A stretch of 64,000 nt of DNA from Cryptosporidium bovis (Eukaryota > Apicomplexa > Conoidasida > Eucoccidiorida > Cryptosporidiidae). Made by a program: the position numbers and the translations under genes. Position 1 is the stretch's first letter. Every line of letters begins with the position of its first letter. Location of the stretch: assembly GCA_009768925.2 (NCBI GenBank), contig VHIT02000002.1, positions 558,001 to 622,000 on the forward strand, given 5' to 3'. Under the pieces are notes generated by a model. The model saw only the letters and a program-made list of their open reading frames with translations, was not told where the DNA came from and made no database searches. This document shows, one piece after another, positions 8,795 through 19,600 of the stretch.

Positions 8795-11700
8795 ATGACT
8801 AAGTGGAGATTGAAAGTTCATGATCTTCTTGAAAGAAAAAGGTTTAATGAACTTCTTTCGTTCTGCATAATTATCCTTGACAATAAAATTGAAATATTAT
8901 TAAATAGTGGTATTGATATTTTTAAAGATGGGACGAGAGTTAAATTTAGTGAAGTGGAGACTGCAGAAAATTTAAAGAAAATTATTATTAAGTTAGGAAG
9001 TGATCCATATAAGATCAAAACAGAGAAAATTTTATCCAAATTACTACAGGAAAAAGCTACTATTGATTGGAAACGAGTTCTTAAAACGGGAATTGATGAT
9101 GCCGTGTTGTGTTTTGAAGATATAAATAAGATATTCAACTATATCTCTGTTTGTTGTTCAGAAATTAGCAATGGTGAAATTATCATCTCTTACATGCAGT
9201 TATTTCACAAAATTATGCCATATTTTATTATTGGTGATTTTTTTTTTTTACATTTAAATAAAAGTGGAAGATGGATTACTGAGAGAATTTTAATTTCTTC
9301 AATTCTAAAAGTCTCAGAAAGAATTTTGCAAAATAAAAACATTGAATTTGATGAGAAAGACTTTAGATATTCATATTTATTGTGGGAGATTTGTTTATGT
9401 AATTGGTGGAAATACTCGAAAATAAGACTAGAGTATTCTAAAATACCTGAAAATGTAGGAAATGAAATATTATCTATATTTAAAAATTCTATAGAAATAT
9501 TTCAACTTCTTTCTAAGTCATCTATTACACATCACTATAAAATATTGTTAGTTTACAATCTATGGTTCAACATTTTAGAGTTGAAAATAAGTAGCTTATT
9601 TGGCGGAAGGATAAAAGATGTTTGTACAATTTCAGAAAATAATGCTATGGCTTTTGAAAGTGACAAACATATAGTTAATATTTTGAAAAGAAAAATATCC
9701 ATTTTAATAGATAATGAGATGTATGACAATATTTTAGATATGTTGACTTATTTTAATATTTTTACTGGCATAATAATAGGAATTGTTCATAAATATATAA
9801 AACATATAGGGAAAAATGGGTGCGATACATTATTTAATATTGAACATACTGAAATACCACCAGAAATATCAATTTTATTTGAAGAGTACATTATTTGTAA
9901 TGAGAAACTGTTGCAAAAAGATATTACAGATTTACACATTCTGAAAATAGAATTTTGCTTAATTAATTGTATTGTCTTTGAAAAAACCATTGGTTTCTTT
10001 AATAATTCGAGTAACCAAATAATAAAGAGTGAGAGTAAATTGAACAAAGAAATTATTTACAGTTTTTTATTAACAGTTGGAGTTGTTAATTCACTTTTAG
10101 ATTTGGTTTTGAATGAGAAGTTGCTCATTATTATTAAAGAGTTGTTATATTACCAACACAATACCCTTTCAAGAATACTTTGTATTGGGGTGTTAGCTGA
10201 CTGGAATTTTTTGAGGAACATAGATGGATACGCCTCTTGTTTGATTGGAAATGTTTTCAAAAAGGTAATAAATAAAAAATGTGAATCTGAAATTGATGAA
10301 GGATTAAAACAATATGTAGTGAAGATTATAATAGAAATATTGTCCATGATATCAGGTCTCATTGAGAACTACAATAATGAAAATTCTCGAGATCAAATAG
10401 AAGATATATCGCAGTTACCAAAAATAGCTATGAGAATAAAAACATTTACATGTGAAGCTATTATTAGGTATATTCAATACATGGGAGAAATTAATGAGGA
10501 ATATTTTTTCATAATGGAAAAGATTTTTGAGGGCTTGTTTTCAGACAAGATTACGAAAGATAATAGTAAGGTGGAAATTGATGAACTTGTCCTGGGTTTT
10601 ATCCTTTCAATTAGTGAAAATTTATTGCGTCTTTCATCTCAGTTAAATCATAAGAAGAAATTTCAAGATTCCATAAGAATCTCTACTTTTGGTCTGCTCT
10701 CACTATCAAATATAATTTCTATACCCTGGATCATTCAAAATGATACTTTTTTTCAAGGAACAAAAGAATACGGTGATATAAAAGTTACATATGATACCGA
10801 AACATCTAATGAAAATTTTGATCCACTTTTAACCCCGAAAAACATCAAATCATTTCCTCAACCTTTTGAAACAATTAATAAAAATACTTCAAAAACAGAA
10901 ACAGCAAGATTTTGGCGTACTCCAGGTTGCCTGTCTAATGGTTTGTTTGACATGAAAAATTATTATGTAGGTAATCATAAAAACTTAAATGCTGACATTC
11001 TTAGTACACCTATTGTTAGTAACGGTAATTTTGAAGATCTACAGACTCCTTTTACAGCTAGATTAAGAAACTATAGTATTTCTCAATTTAAATCTCAAAC
11101 AATAAAAAGAATTCAAATTTCTACTTTAAACAACTGCAAAACAATGACTAGAACAAAAAAAATGGAATTACAAACAGAAAAAGAATATAAGAATGAATAT
11201 TATGATCCAGAATCAATGAATAATGATTCTCCTGATTATCCTATTCACATATTACTATTTATGTTGATGCTGGAACAATTAGTATTATCTATGAGCTTAT
11301 TTTCAAATGAAAATAGCAATGATACACCTGTTGAATTTCATCGAATTATTTCGCTAATAAAAGATAATATTGGCATTCTATTCTCACAAATAGACGATTT
11401 CAGTTTTACATTCATTTTTAATGATCTTGAAGGATTTTCTCTCAAGTGTGATGAACCATTTAGACAAATTTCGAAGAGGACGCTAAACAGAAGCGCAATA
11501 CAAATGAAAAGGCACTTTAACAACATAATATTGAGCTTAGTTTCAAGATTTGTTAAAACAAAATTGTTATTAATCGATGGTTTCACAGATGTTGATATCA
11601 TAGATTTATTTCCAGAATCCTCTGGTCCTAGAAATACTATATGTCGGGCTATTTGGATGAATCTTGAATTATCAGTCTATAAGAGTTGTAGATTTGGAAC

Positions 11701-14700
11701 AAATAAGTATAGCAAAATTTTTAAAAAAATGATTAAAAATGGTTTTTATAGTAGATTAGTAAGCCTGTTTAACAATGCTATACCGTTTTATAACGAAACA
11801 TCTATTTTAGTTTGCAAGTCGAAAGTTGAGTTTCTAAATCTCTATAATAATAGAATCAATCTATTTGAGTTTTATTCATGGGTAATCAATTTTCAAAAAC
11901 AATGCATTAAAAGTGACTTTTTTATTGTTGATATTGATTCTTTCATTTATAACATGTTCACAATATTAAATAACCTTGAGGAATCAATAAATAATTCAGA
12001 ACTGAATTTAAAAAGAGAAGTGTACTTATTAGAAATACACACACTGAGAATTCATTTACTTATGGAATGTAAATTTGAATTAAGAGACAGTCTCTTAAGC
12101 TGGTTTAAGGAATCATTTTCAGTGAACCAAGAAATTATTAAAGAAATGAACAAGTTTTTTAATAGTTCACATGCTTTCCTTCATGTTGACTTTAACAAAA
12201 AATGCTGCATAGACAATAATCTCTTAGATATATCTTATTGGATTACCCAAAGTCAAGAAGTTGTAATTAATGAAAATGACAATGAATACAATCTTTCGAA
12301 TGAAATGTTTTTAATTGATAATAACTCAAATTTGGAAGAGATAGACGATGACATACCCATACCACTGGGAAACGTTAAAACCAATAAGATCAACCTTTCT
12401 AAGGAAAATAGGAAATATGAATTAAATTATACTAGAAAAACAAAAACTCAATCTTGTGTTAGAAATAATGTAAGATTTGCTATTTCTGGTGGTTATTCTG
12501 AAGCTAATACTAAGACTATGCCTGCAAACAATAATAATGAATTTAGTGTAACTGAAGTTAAAATACTTGTATATAATTCATTAAAACTATTAGATATCAT
12601 TGAATTTCAGGGAATCAACAATATTTACCGGTCAAAATTATTGAACATTTTACTTTATTTCTTCAGTAATTGTTGGACATTCTGTATAAAATACAGGAAA
12701 TTCTCGAATTCCGTTAATAAAAAAATATGCGATTTAATTGACTATTCACTTAGAAATATAATAAAAACTAAAATTAGTCTAAGTGATGAAATTGATGATC
12801 AATATGATATTTTATTAATTAATTTTGGTGTGTTAATATCAAAATTATTATATAAAGCTGCAAACTGTCAGAAAGATATTTCGAGCAGTGATGATTACTT
12901 GATGTGGTTAGAAATTGCTCACTTATATAACAAACACTTGATTGCTTTAATTGAAGATAAATATATTCTATCGAAAACGTTTCTAAGTGAGAAATTACCA
13001 AATTCATATTTCGGAAGCGTGGCGATTTTCAAATTGGTTGTTTTGCAAATCGAAAATATACATATTGAGCGAAGTTATATCGAAATATTCGATCTTCTAA
13101 ATTATTTAGATGGCCTTGAATTTCCAGATTTATCAGAGTGCAATATTCTAAACATTGCGCTATTTGCAAGGTTATATAGAAGACTGTCCAAAATATTTGA
13201 CAATTCAAGAAAACCTGAATTGTCACTGTTTCTTATTTTGGAGAGCAATAAGTTTACCCAAGCACTGATTCAGAGTTTAGATAATTATATTAATGATATC
13301 AGACCAGATCTTGCAGTATTTTCGTTTAATGGAGTTTCAAAAACAAGTATCGTTGGTGTTATTATTAACTCACTCATAGATTTAGGCGTTTCTTGGTGGA
13401 AAATTGGTGAAATTGAAAGGTCACATAGTATATTCATAAGAGTATACAACTTTTGTAGGGAATGGACCAGATCATATATTAATATATTGAAAATATTGTT
13501 TTACCAACTTCCAATACTTTTTAGCCTGACAAAAAATGTGGACAATATGAACAATTTAAATGATATAAATGGTCTCAATTGTACGTCAGATTCGTCAAAC
13601 GCCCTTGATTTAAACTATTCAATTGATGGAATTAATCAATTAATGTCTGATTTATGTGATATTTATTACTATTACTCACAGTTTAATGGTTGCAATGATT
13701 TTAATTTTTCGGATGAAAAAATAATGTTGATGATAATAATTTACTTATTATTTTATTCTTCAATCAACAGTTCGGAAAATATTTTAAACCGATTAAAAAT
13801 ACTAGATTTTCTTTTCCCAGATGTAAACACTACCATTATTGCAAATAATGATTTTGCGATGTGTCTGGTATTAAAGAAAATTTTAAGACGGTTAATCAAC
13901 ACTAAAAATAACGATATTGATATTCTTTTGAATATTTTTTTAGAGCTAAATTTTGGGATTGATGATTATTATTTCAATATATTTTACATGACTATTTTGA
14001 ACTATACGCTTTTGATTACTTCTTCAAAATATATTGATTCTGTTGCTGCAACTATAGAGAAGAATAAAAAAGCTGCCCAATTTAAAACTTCAGAGAATGT
14101 TAGTGTTTACCTTTTGTTGAATAACATATTAGATGATGAGGCAAGACATCAACCTAATTTTAAGTCCTGTAAGATCAACTCAATTGCAAAAGAGCTGATC
14201 AAAAAAGCAACTGATGTAAAAAGTACTTTCTTTGATTTATTTAAAGCCGATTTCAAGAATTGTATGGATTTTAATAGGAATATTGGATTAGATGAGTATA
14301 TATTCAATACTTTGTCATTATTACTAGATAAACATAGAAACCCTGGAAAAAATTTCAACACAAAGATCAAAATATTAAAAGAAATAAATGAATTGTTTGA
14401 CGTAATCCTCCATTATATAATATTTTGCTTTAAACATAACACTCTTATTTTGGTTAACAATATAATTTCCATTGTCATAGATCTTATTTTATTAATATCA
14501 TCATTAACATATCCAGTACAAAAATTAATTTCAGCTTTCTCTGATATAGCTTCATCATTGACTAATCTTTTATCGATCTACAACCCCTCTCTTTATATCC
14601 ATTCAATGAGAAAAATGCAGAAAATATTTGAAAACCACAAGAAAAAAGAATCAAAGGAACATGTTATTTGTTTTGAAACACTGAGCAACAAAGTATTCTT

Positions 14701-16189
14701 CAATAACCTTAAATATATTTCAAGTTTTATTTTAAAACTTGATGAAAGTAAAACAAATATAAAGGATGATGCATTTTATTTAAATGATATAATTCCAAGA
14801 ATACATATTAGATTTTCCTCGTTTTTTTCAACTTTTTCCTCTAGAATAATTACTGAGAAAACAAAATTTTCTCTATTTCAAATTACAAGAGATATTTCCA
14901 TATCTAAGAATATTAAACAAAATGTATCATCTGTAAGGAGGAAATCAGATTCCTTTATTCCAACAAATTTAACGGTCTTCTATTTCATAGAAAGTTCGAA
15001 AATATGTAATTTACTAGGAAGCTTCTATGAAATACAGAGAGAGAATATTTTAAGTATAATTGATGTTGACGTAGACCAAAAATCATCCAGGAAAGCAAAA
15101 GATTGGTGGTCTAGAAGAATTAATTTAGAGTTAAAACTTGAAGCATGGCTTTCATCATTTAAGAGTTTAATATTTAAAGATTGGACTACAAAGTTATTGT
15201 TTGGTTTCCCAAAGAAACTTTCAAATTCAAAATATAATTCGATAATATTGAGTTACCTTGATGATAGTCTTAAAGGCTATAAATCAATTGGAATATTTGA
15301 TATTGTATTATATTCTTTGTTAACAAACACTCCCAATTTAATTAGTTTATTAAATTATGTCACAATAACAAATTTTGATTTCTCATTGTTATATAAGTAT
15401 TTCAATAAAACTATTCTGAGAGGTGCGACAAAATGTGATATAAAGAATTATCCCGTAATTATCTTTCCAGACAAGTTGCTTATGAACATTCCAATCGAAG
15501 GAATCTCAGAACTTCTACTCCAACCAATTACGAGAGGCCTAAATAGTAAAGTGTCAATGGACAATTTCATTTATTTAATGAATAAAATAGGAAATAAAGG
15601 AAATAATAAATGCTTGTTAGCAAAAATTTGTAATATTTATTATTTTATAAATCCTTCAGGAGACTTATCCGACACGGAAAAGATTATTGTCCCTGCCATT
15701 TCAAAATTATTTAAAGAGGGAAATTGCATGGGAATATCAAATTCCATTCCCCAACCAATCTCGATGATGAATGAGATAAACATTAACTCGACCAATTTGT
15801 ATCTTTTCTGTGGTCATCAAGCTGGAGAAAAGTTTATTAAGGGGGAAAGTATTGAAAGAGGAATAACTACGAGTGATTCTCTTGGTAGCGAAATATTCAA
15901 TTTCCCACCTTCTCTATTAATTGGTTGCAGTTCATCTAGAATTAGATCATATGAAACAAATGACATTTTTTGCACTCCTATTTATTATTTAATAGGTGGG
16001 AGCCCATTTATTCTCGGTGCACTTTGGGATGTCACTGACCAAGATATTGACCGCTTTACATTGTCAATATTTGACAATTGGTTTAAATCAAATTTATCGC
16101 TTCTTGAATCAATTACCGTTTCGAGGAGAAGCTGCAAACTACCTTTGTTAAATGGATCGTCGTGTGTCTGTTTTGGACATCCTTTATAA
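8795..16189 (+). CDS. ESP1: Separase (cohesin-cleaving cysteine protease, C50)
   Basis: 2464 residues from ATG 8795. The C-terminal ~200 residues carry the separase protease signature. The catalytic His is in LFCGHQAGEKFI (about residue 2341) and the catalytic Cys in LLIGCSSSRI (about 2378), followed by the hallmark GSPFILGALWDVTDQDIDRF. The long N-terminal region is helical and poorly conserved, as in other separases, with an Asn/Ser-rich linker around residues 670-800. Separase cuts the kleisin subunit of cohesin at anaphase onset. It is normally held by securin; no securin candidate is visible nearby, but securins are too divergent to exclude. The length is in the range of large separases. 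Confidence 0.93.
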   Translation: MTKWRLKVHDLLERKRFNELLSFCIIILDNKIEILLNSGIDIFKDGTRVKFSEVETAENLKKIIIKLGSDPYKIKTEKILSKLLQEKATIDWKRVLKTGIDDAVLCFEDINKIFNYISVCCSEISNGEIIISYMQLFHKIMPYFIIGDFFFLHLNKSGRWITERILISSILKVSERILQNKNIEFDEKDFRYSYLLWEICLCNWWKYSKIRLEYSKIPENVGNEILSIFKNSIEIFQLLSKSSITHHYKILLVYNLWFNILELKISSLFGGRIKDVCTISENNAMAFESDKHIVNILKRKISILIDNEMYDNILDMLTYFNIFTGIIIGIVHKYIKHIGKNGCDTLFNIEHTEIPPEISILFEEYIICNEKLLQKDITDLHILKIEFCLINCIVFEKTIGFFNNSSNQIIKSESKLNKEIIYSFLLTVGVVNSLLDLVLNEKLLIIIKELLYYQHNTLSRILCIGVLADWNFLRNIDGYASCLIGNVFKKVINKKCESEIDEGLKQYVVKIIIEILSMISGLIENYNNENSRDQIEDISQLPKIAMRIKTFTCEAIIRYIQYMGEINEEYFFIMEKIFEGLFSDKITKDNSKVEIDELVLGFILSISENLLRLSSQLNHKKKFQDSIRISTFGLLSLSNIISIPWIIQNDTFFQGTKEYGDIKVTYDTETSNENFDPLLTPKNIKSFPQPFETINKNTSKTETARFWRTPGCLSNGLFDMKNYYVGNHKNLNADILSTPIVSNGNFEDLQTPFTARLRNYSISQFKSQTIKRIQISTLNNCKTMTRTKKMELQTEKEYKNEYYDPESMNNDSPDYPIHILLFMLMLEQLVLSMSLFSNENSNDTPVEFHRIISLIKDNIGILFSQIDDFSFTFIFNDLEGFSLKCDEPFRQISKRTLNRSAIQMKRHFNNIILSLVSRFVKTKLLLIDGFTDVDIIDLFPESSGPRNTICRAIWMNLELSVYKSCRFGTNKYSKIFKKMIKNGFYSRLVSLFNNAIPFYNETSILVCKSKVEFLNLYNNRINLFEFYSWVINFQKQCIKSDFFIVDIDSFIYNMFTILNNLEESINNSELNLKREVYLLEIHTLRIHLLMECKFELRDSLLSWFKESFSVNQEIIKEMNKFFNSSHAFLHVDFNKKCCIDNNLLDISYWITQSQEVVINENDNEYNLSNEMFLIDNNSNLEEIDDDIPIPLGNVKTNKINLSKENRKYELNYTRKTKTQSCVRNNVRFAISGGYSEANTKTMPANNNNEFSVTEVKILVYNSLKLLDIIEFQGINNIYRSKLLNILLYFFSNCWTFCIKYRKFSNSVNKKICDLIDYSLRNIIKTKISLSDEIDDQYDILLINFGVLISKLLYKAANCQKDISSSDDYLMWLEIAHLYNKHLIALIEDKYILSKTFLSEKLPNSYFGSVAIFKLVVLQIENIHIERSYIEIFDLLNYLDGLEFPDLSECNILNIALFARLYRRLSKIFDNSRKPELSLFLILESNKFTQALIQSLDNYINDIRPDLAVFSFNGVSKTSIVGVIINSLIDLGVSWWKIGEIERSHSIFIRVYNFCREWTRSYINILKILFYQLPILFSLTKNVDNMNNLNDINGLNCTSDSSNALDLNYSIDGINQLMSDLCDIYYYYSQFNGCNDFNFSDEKIMLMIIIYLLFYSSINSSENILNRLKILDFLFPDVNTTIIANNDFAMCLVLKKILRRLINTKNNDIDILLNIFLELNFGIDDYYFNIFYMTILNYTLLITSSKYIDSVAATIEKNKKAAQFKTSENVSVYLLLNNILDDEARHQPNFKSCKINSIAKELIKKATDVKSTFFDLFKADFKNCMDFNRNIGLDEYIFNTLSLLLDKHRNPGKNFNTKIKILKEINELFDVILHYIIFCFKHNTLILVNNIISIVIDLILLISSLTYPVQKLISAFSDIASSLTNLLSIYNPSLYIHSMRKMQKIFENHKKKESKEHVICFETLSNKVFFNNLKYISSFILKLDESKTNIKDDAFYLNDIIPRIHIRFSSFFSTFSSRIITEKTKFSLFQITRDISISKNIKQNVSSVRRKSDSFIPTNLTVFYFIESSKICNLLGSFYEIQRENILSIIDVDVDQKSSRKAKDWWSRRINLELKLEAWLSSFKSLIFKDWTTKLLFGFPKKLSNSKYNSIILSYLDDSLKGYKSIGIFDIVLYSLLTNTPNLISLLNYVTITNFDFSLLYKYFNKTILRGATKCDIKNYPVIIFPDKLLMNIPIEGISELLLQPITRGLNSKVSMDNFIYLMNKIGNKGNNKCLLAKICNIYYFINPSGDLSDTEKIIVPAISKLFKEGNCMGISNSIPQPISMMNEININSTNLYLFCGHQAGEKFIKGESIERGITTSDSLGSEIFNFPPSLLIGCSSSRIRSYETNDIFCTPIYYLIGGSPFILGALWDVTDQDIDRFTLSIFDNWFKSNLSLLESITVSRRSCKLPLLNGSSCVCFGHPL

Positions 16190-16639
16190 TTACCTTTTTT
16201 TTAGTTCTATAATTTATAGGCATATCTTTCATGTGTTATACCGTTCTCCCTCTCCTTTCCCCTCCCCCAACTTTGGCATTTATAGAATGTTTTTATTCCA
16301 AGACTAATGTTTGCCGCAAGTTACGTCGTTTTTATTACCCACAAATTACATGGGCGGTAAGATGGTAAACCCCACAATGGAAGACTAGTATTGTTTAAAG
16401 AAAGCATTCAATAATTTGGTATAAAAAGGCACACATTGAAGTAATATGGATGTTTTAATTTATGTCATTATAGGCAGAGAAAGAAGGTGAATGTTTCTTT
16501 GAAAGAGAAAAATTAAAATATTGATGTTAAATAATTAAGACGTGATAGTGAAGATAAAAGACTTTCACAATCCGTATAGATATCAGGTATATTCTTCATT
16601 GAGTGATAGTAAGATACATCTTTATTTCCTCTGTGTGTT
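16190..16639. other. Intergenic spacer with pyrimidine tract
   Basis: 450 bases between two plus-strand genes. The notable element is a pure C/T run at about 16244-16268, followed by CAACTTTGGCA. It may be part of the promoter or 5' leader of the BRCT gene. No ORF or RNA gene seen. Confidence 0.5.
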
Positions 16640-19600
16640 ATGGGAGATTCAATTTTATCTGAGGAAATAATTCTTCAAGAGAACGAGCCAACAACAAACA
16701 TTGGCGATTCAAAAATACAGAGTTCAATTCAATATGTGGTAAGTGAGGTTTCAACACTATTAAACTGCAATGCAGAAATTAAGTCAAAAGAGCAAAAAAA
16801 TATTGCTTTCTATGAGGCAAACAGTACCTTTTCAATAAACGCTTCAAACATACACAAGTCACCTCAAATATCATCATCTATATATTTAAGGTCAAATGAC
16901 TCGCTCTTACTTTCTCTTACTGCACTTTTATCAAATCCACATCATTCCAAGTATTTAAATTTAATGACAGAAAATGTTATGGCAACAGGAACATCCCAAT
17001 CAAAGATACAAAATCCTATAGGAACTGATAGGGCGAATGAGAACTCGCACAGTAATAGAAACGAGATAGTCGCTCTAATCGCATCAAATTTGCAGTACTA
17101 TGTATTTGAAGGCAGGGTAACGGCTCTGGTTATAAATGATCTGGTTTTCACTCTTATGAAAGCATTTTCTAACGAGAAAGACTCGAAATTAGTGGTCGAT
17201 GACTTCAGTAAGTGGGAAGCAAATAGTCAAGCCTTTATTGAAGCAAGAGAGTGGAGTGCCTTAATTAGCCCAAAAGAATGCATTTTCTTGAGAACTTGCT
17301 TTGAGTTACGTGAACTACTGACAAAAAGGGGTATAAGATTGAGATCCTATTTCGAAAATGATAACAGTTGCTCTGAACCATCTGGAAACAATACCACAAT
17401 TACTACAGATTACATTGGATCTGCAGTACAGGAAAGACAGGACTCGTCTATCGATGAAATTGATGTCCAATACATGGGAAGACAAGCAACTTTCTCGAAA
17501 ATAACAGCCTATAAGCACAATAACATTCCAAATTACTCGCAATTTGAACAAATAAAAAAATATATCTCTTTAAATCACCCTAATGTTAAAAGTTCTTTTC
17601 ACAACCCTGGAAGTTCTGTTTATATAATAGGTAATGATATAGTAACTTTCTTGCAAATTTTAAAAGGATCTATTGAAGGTGAGAGGAATATTGAAGGTCG
17701 GGAAGTCGTTGAAAACTCTAAATTATTTCGTCAAAAAGATCCGTATTGGTTTATGAAAGAGACTAAACGTATTATCACCAATTTTCCAGTGAGAGACACA
17801 AAATTTAAGGCTTCGGCATGTGATTGCAATCTCATCCATGGTTCAACACGGAACAACAATAAGGGTTGTTATGAATTAAATATAAAAGGATTGTTTCTTC
17901 CACACTCACTTTTCGTTATTGTAAGTGGATTGAAATATCTTTGCCCAGACATAGTTTCATTTCATGTTTCAGTCGAAACTACAATTGATCCCCCGTTTAT
18001 TCCAAATGAAATAAGGAAGATAAAACATGTTTGGGAGAGAATAATGCCTCTCCTAAATTCAATAGTTCGCTCAATAAGCCCGAACTTAGTCGAGAAGGCA
18101 ATGATTTGGAAGCCCTTCTTAAAAATTGATTTTAAAGATCAGAAAATTGATGGAGAGGTCGGAAAAGTTATTACGCCCATGAATGATCAGTTGCAGGTAC
18201 TAAATAACAATTTCCCAGTTTTTTCTTTGCCAAGAAAAAGAATGGTTTATTCGACTCAAGTTCAAAATTCACAGCGGAATGTATTGATAAGCAACTATAA
18301 AAATAGTTGTGTTAATATGGCAAGTGTATGCAATAACTATGTAAAAGTACCCATATCTCAGGCAAATGTTAAACAAACCCTGACCACAAATATGCAAAAT
18401 TCCATTGACTTTTCTATATCAGGCGGAGTAATAGACAATATCCAATCAAATTCTGCCTTTATAACAGGGATAAATAACCAAAATTTTGGATCGTCATCTT
18501 CGATAGAAAATCAAACGACCTTTAACATGTCTCAGCCAACGTCTTTGGTCCAAACGAGTTTGAGAACAAGAGTTAACAATTCCTTATCTGCAAATATGTC
18601 GCTTTTAAATTTCAGGAATCTTGGATTTTCTAATACTCAGAATTATGTTTCTCTTTCCACGCCAATGGGAAGACAACTCCTACATAGAATTGGAACGGTC
18701 AATCCTATACAGAGGCTTGAACACATTAATCAAACTTTTAATCAAGTTAAAATTAACGTGAAGAATGGAAATTCGCATCTATCTACAATCAATAGTTTGG
18801 AAAATAGTATACCTCAAAATCAAGTGAAGGTATTCGATGAAACAGCCTTGTGTTTCGTTGGGTTTGACTCTGAAAGGCGTGAATACTTTGCAACGAGGGC
18901 AACTGAAGAAGGCGCAAATGTGGTAACTCTCGAGCAAATTGAAATAGAATTTCTATCTCGTCGCTCAAAAAATAGTACTATGAATGGTTTTGTTAAAAGC
19001 TTCTTATATTCTTGGTTGCAAGTTACCAGGCTTTATTGTGTTATTAACTTCCAATGCTTGAATGAAACTATCACTGATGAAATTAAAAAAATAGTTGAAT
19101 ATCAAAATGTATTATTTGATGTTCACCAATTCGTATCATTAGAATGGTTTTTAACCGCATGTTTCGAAAAGCGGCCATTAGATCCAGACTTATTTACTCC
19201 TATCTCAAGACCCAATTTAATTTCTCCCCAGTCAATTAAAGTTGATAATAGTAATTTAAATGTTGATAGTATGGTTATTGTCATTCTTGACAGCTTCCCA
19301 CACATGAAAAAAATTTATAATTCTTCAAGAAATTGTCAAGCTGCTTTGAGCCATGCTATATGGTCTAATTGCATGCAAAGAATATTAAAAGCAATCTATG
19401 GTATTAACATAGTTAATGTTAAAGATTTTGTGGGTTATCTTAAAGATAACTCCTCAATGTGGAAAAATGGAATTCCAAGTTCTATTTTGGTAATACCATG
19501 TAACATCACGCCCTTTGACTCAAACGATAATATCCTTGTTTGCAATGAAGTATCATTTAAAAGAAAGCCTGTAGCTGCTCTATTTGGCTCGTCTAAAGGA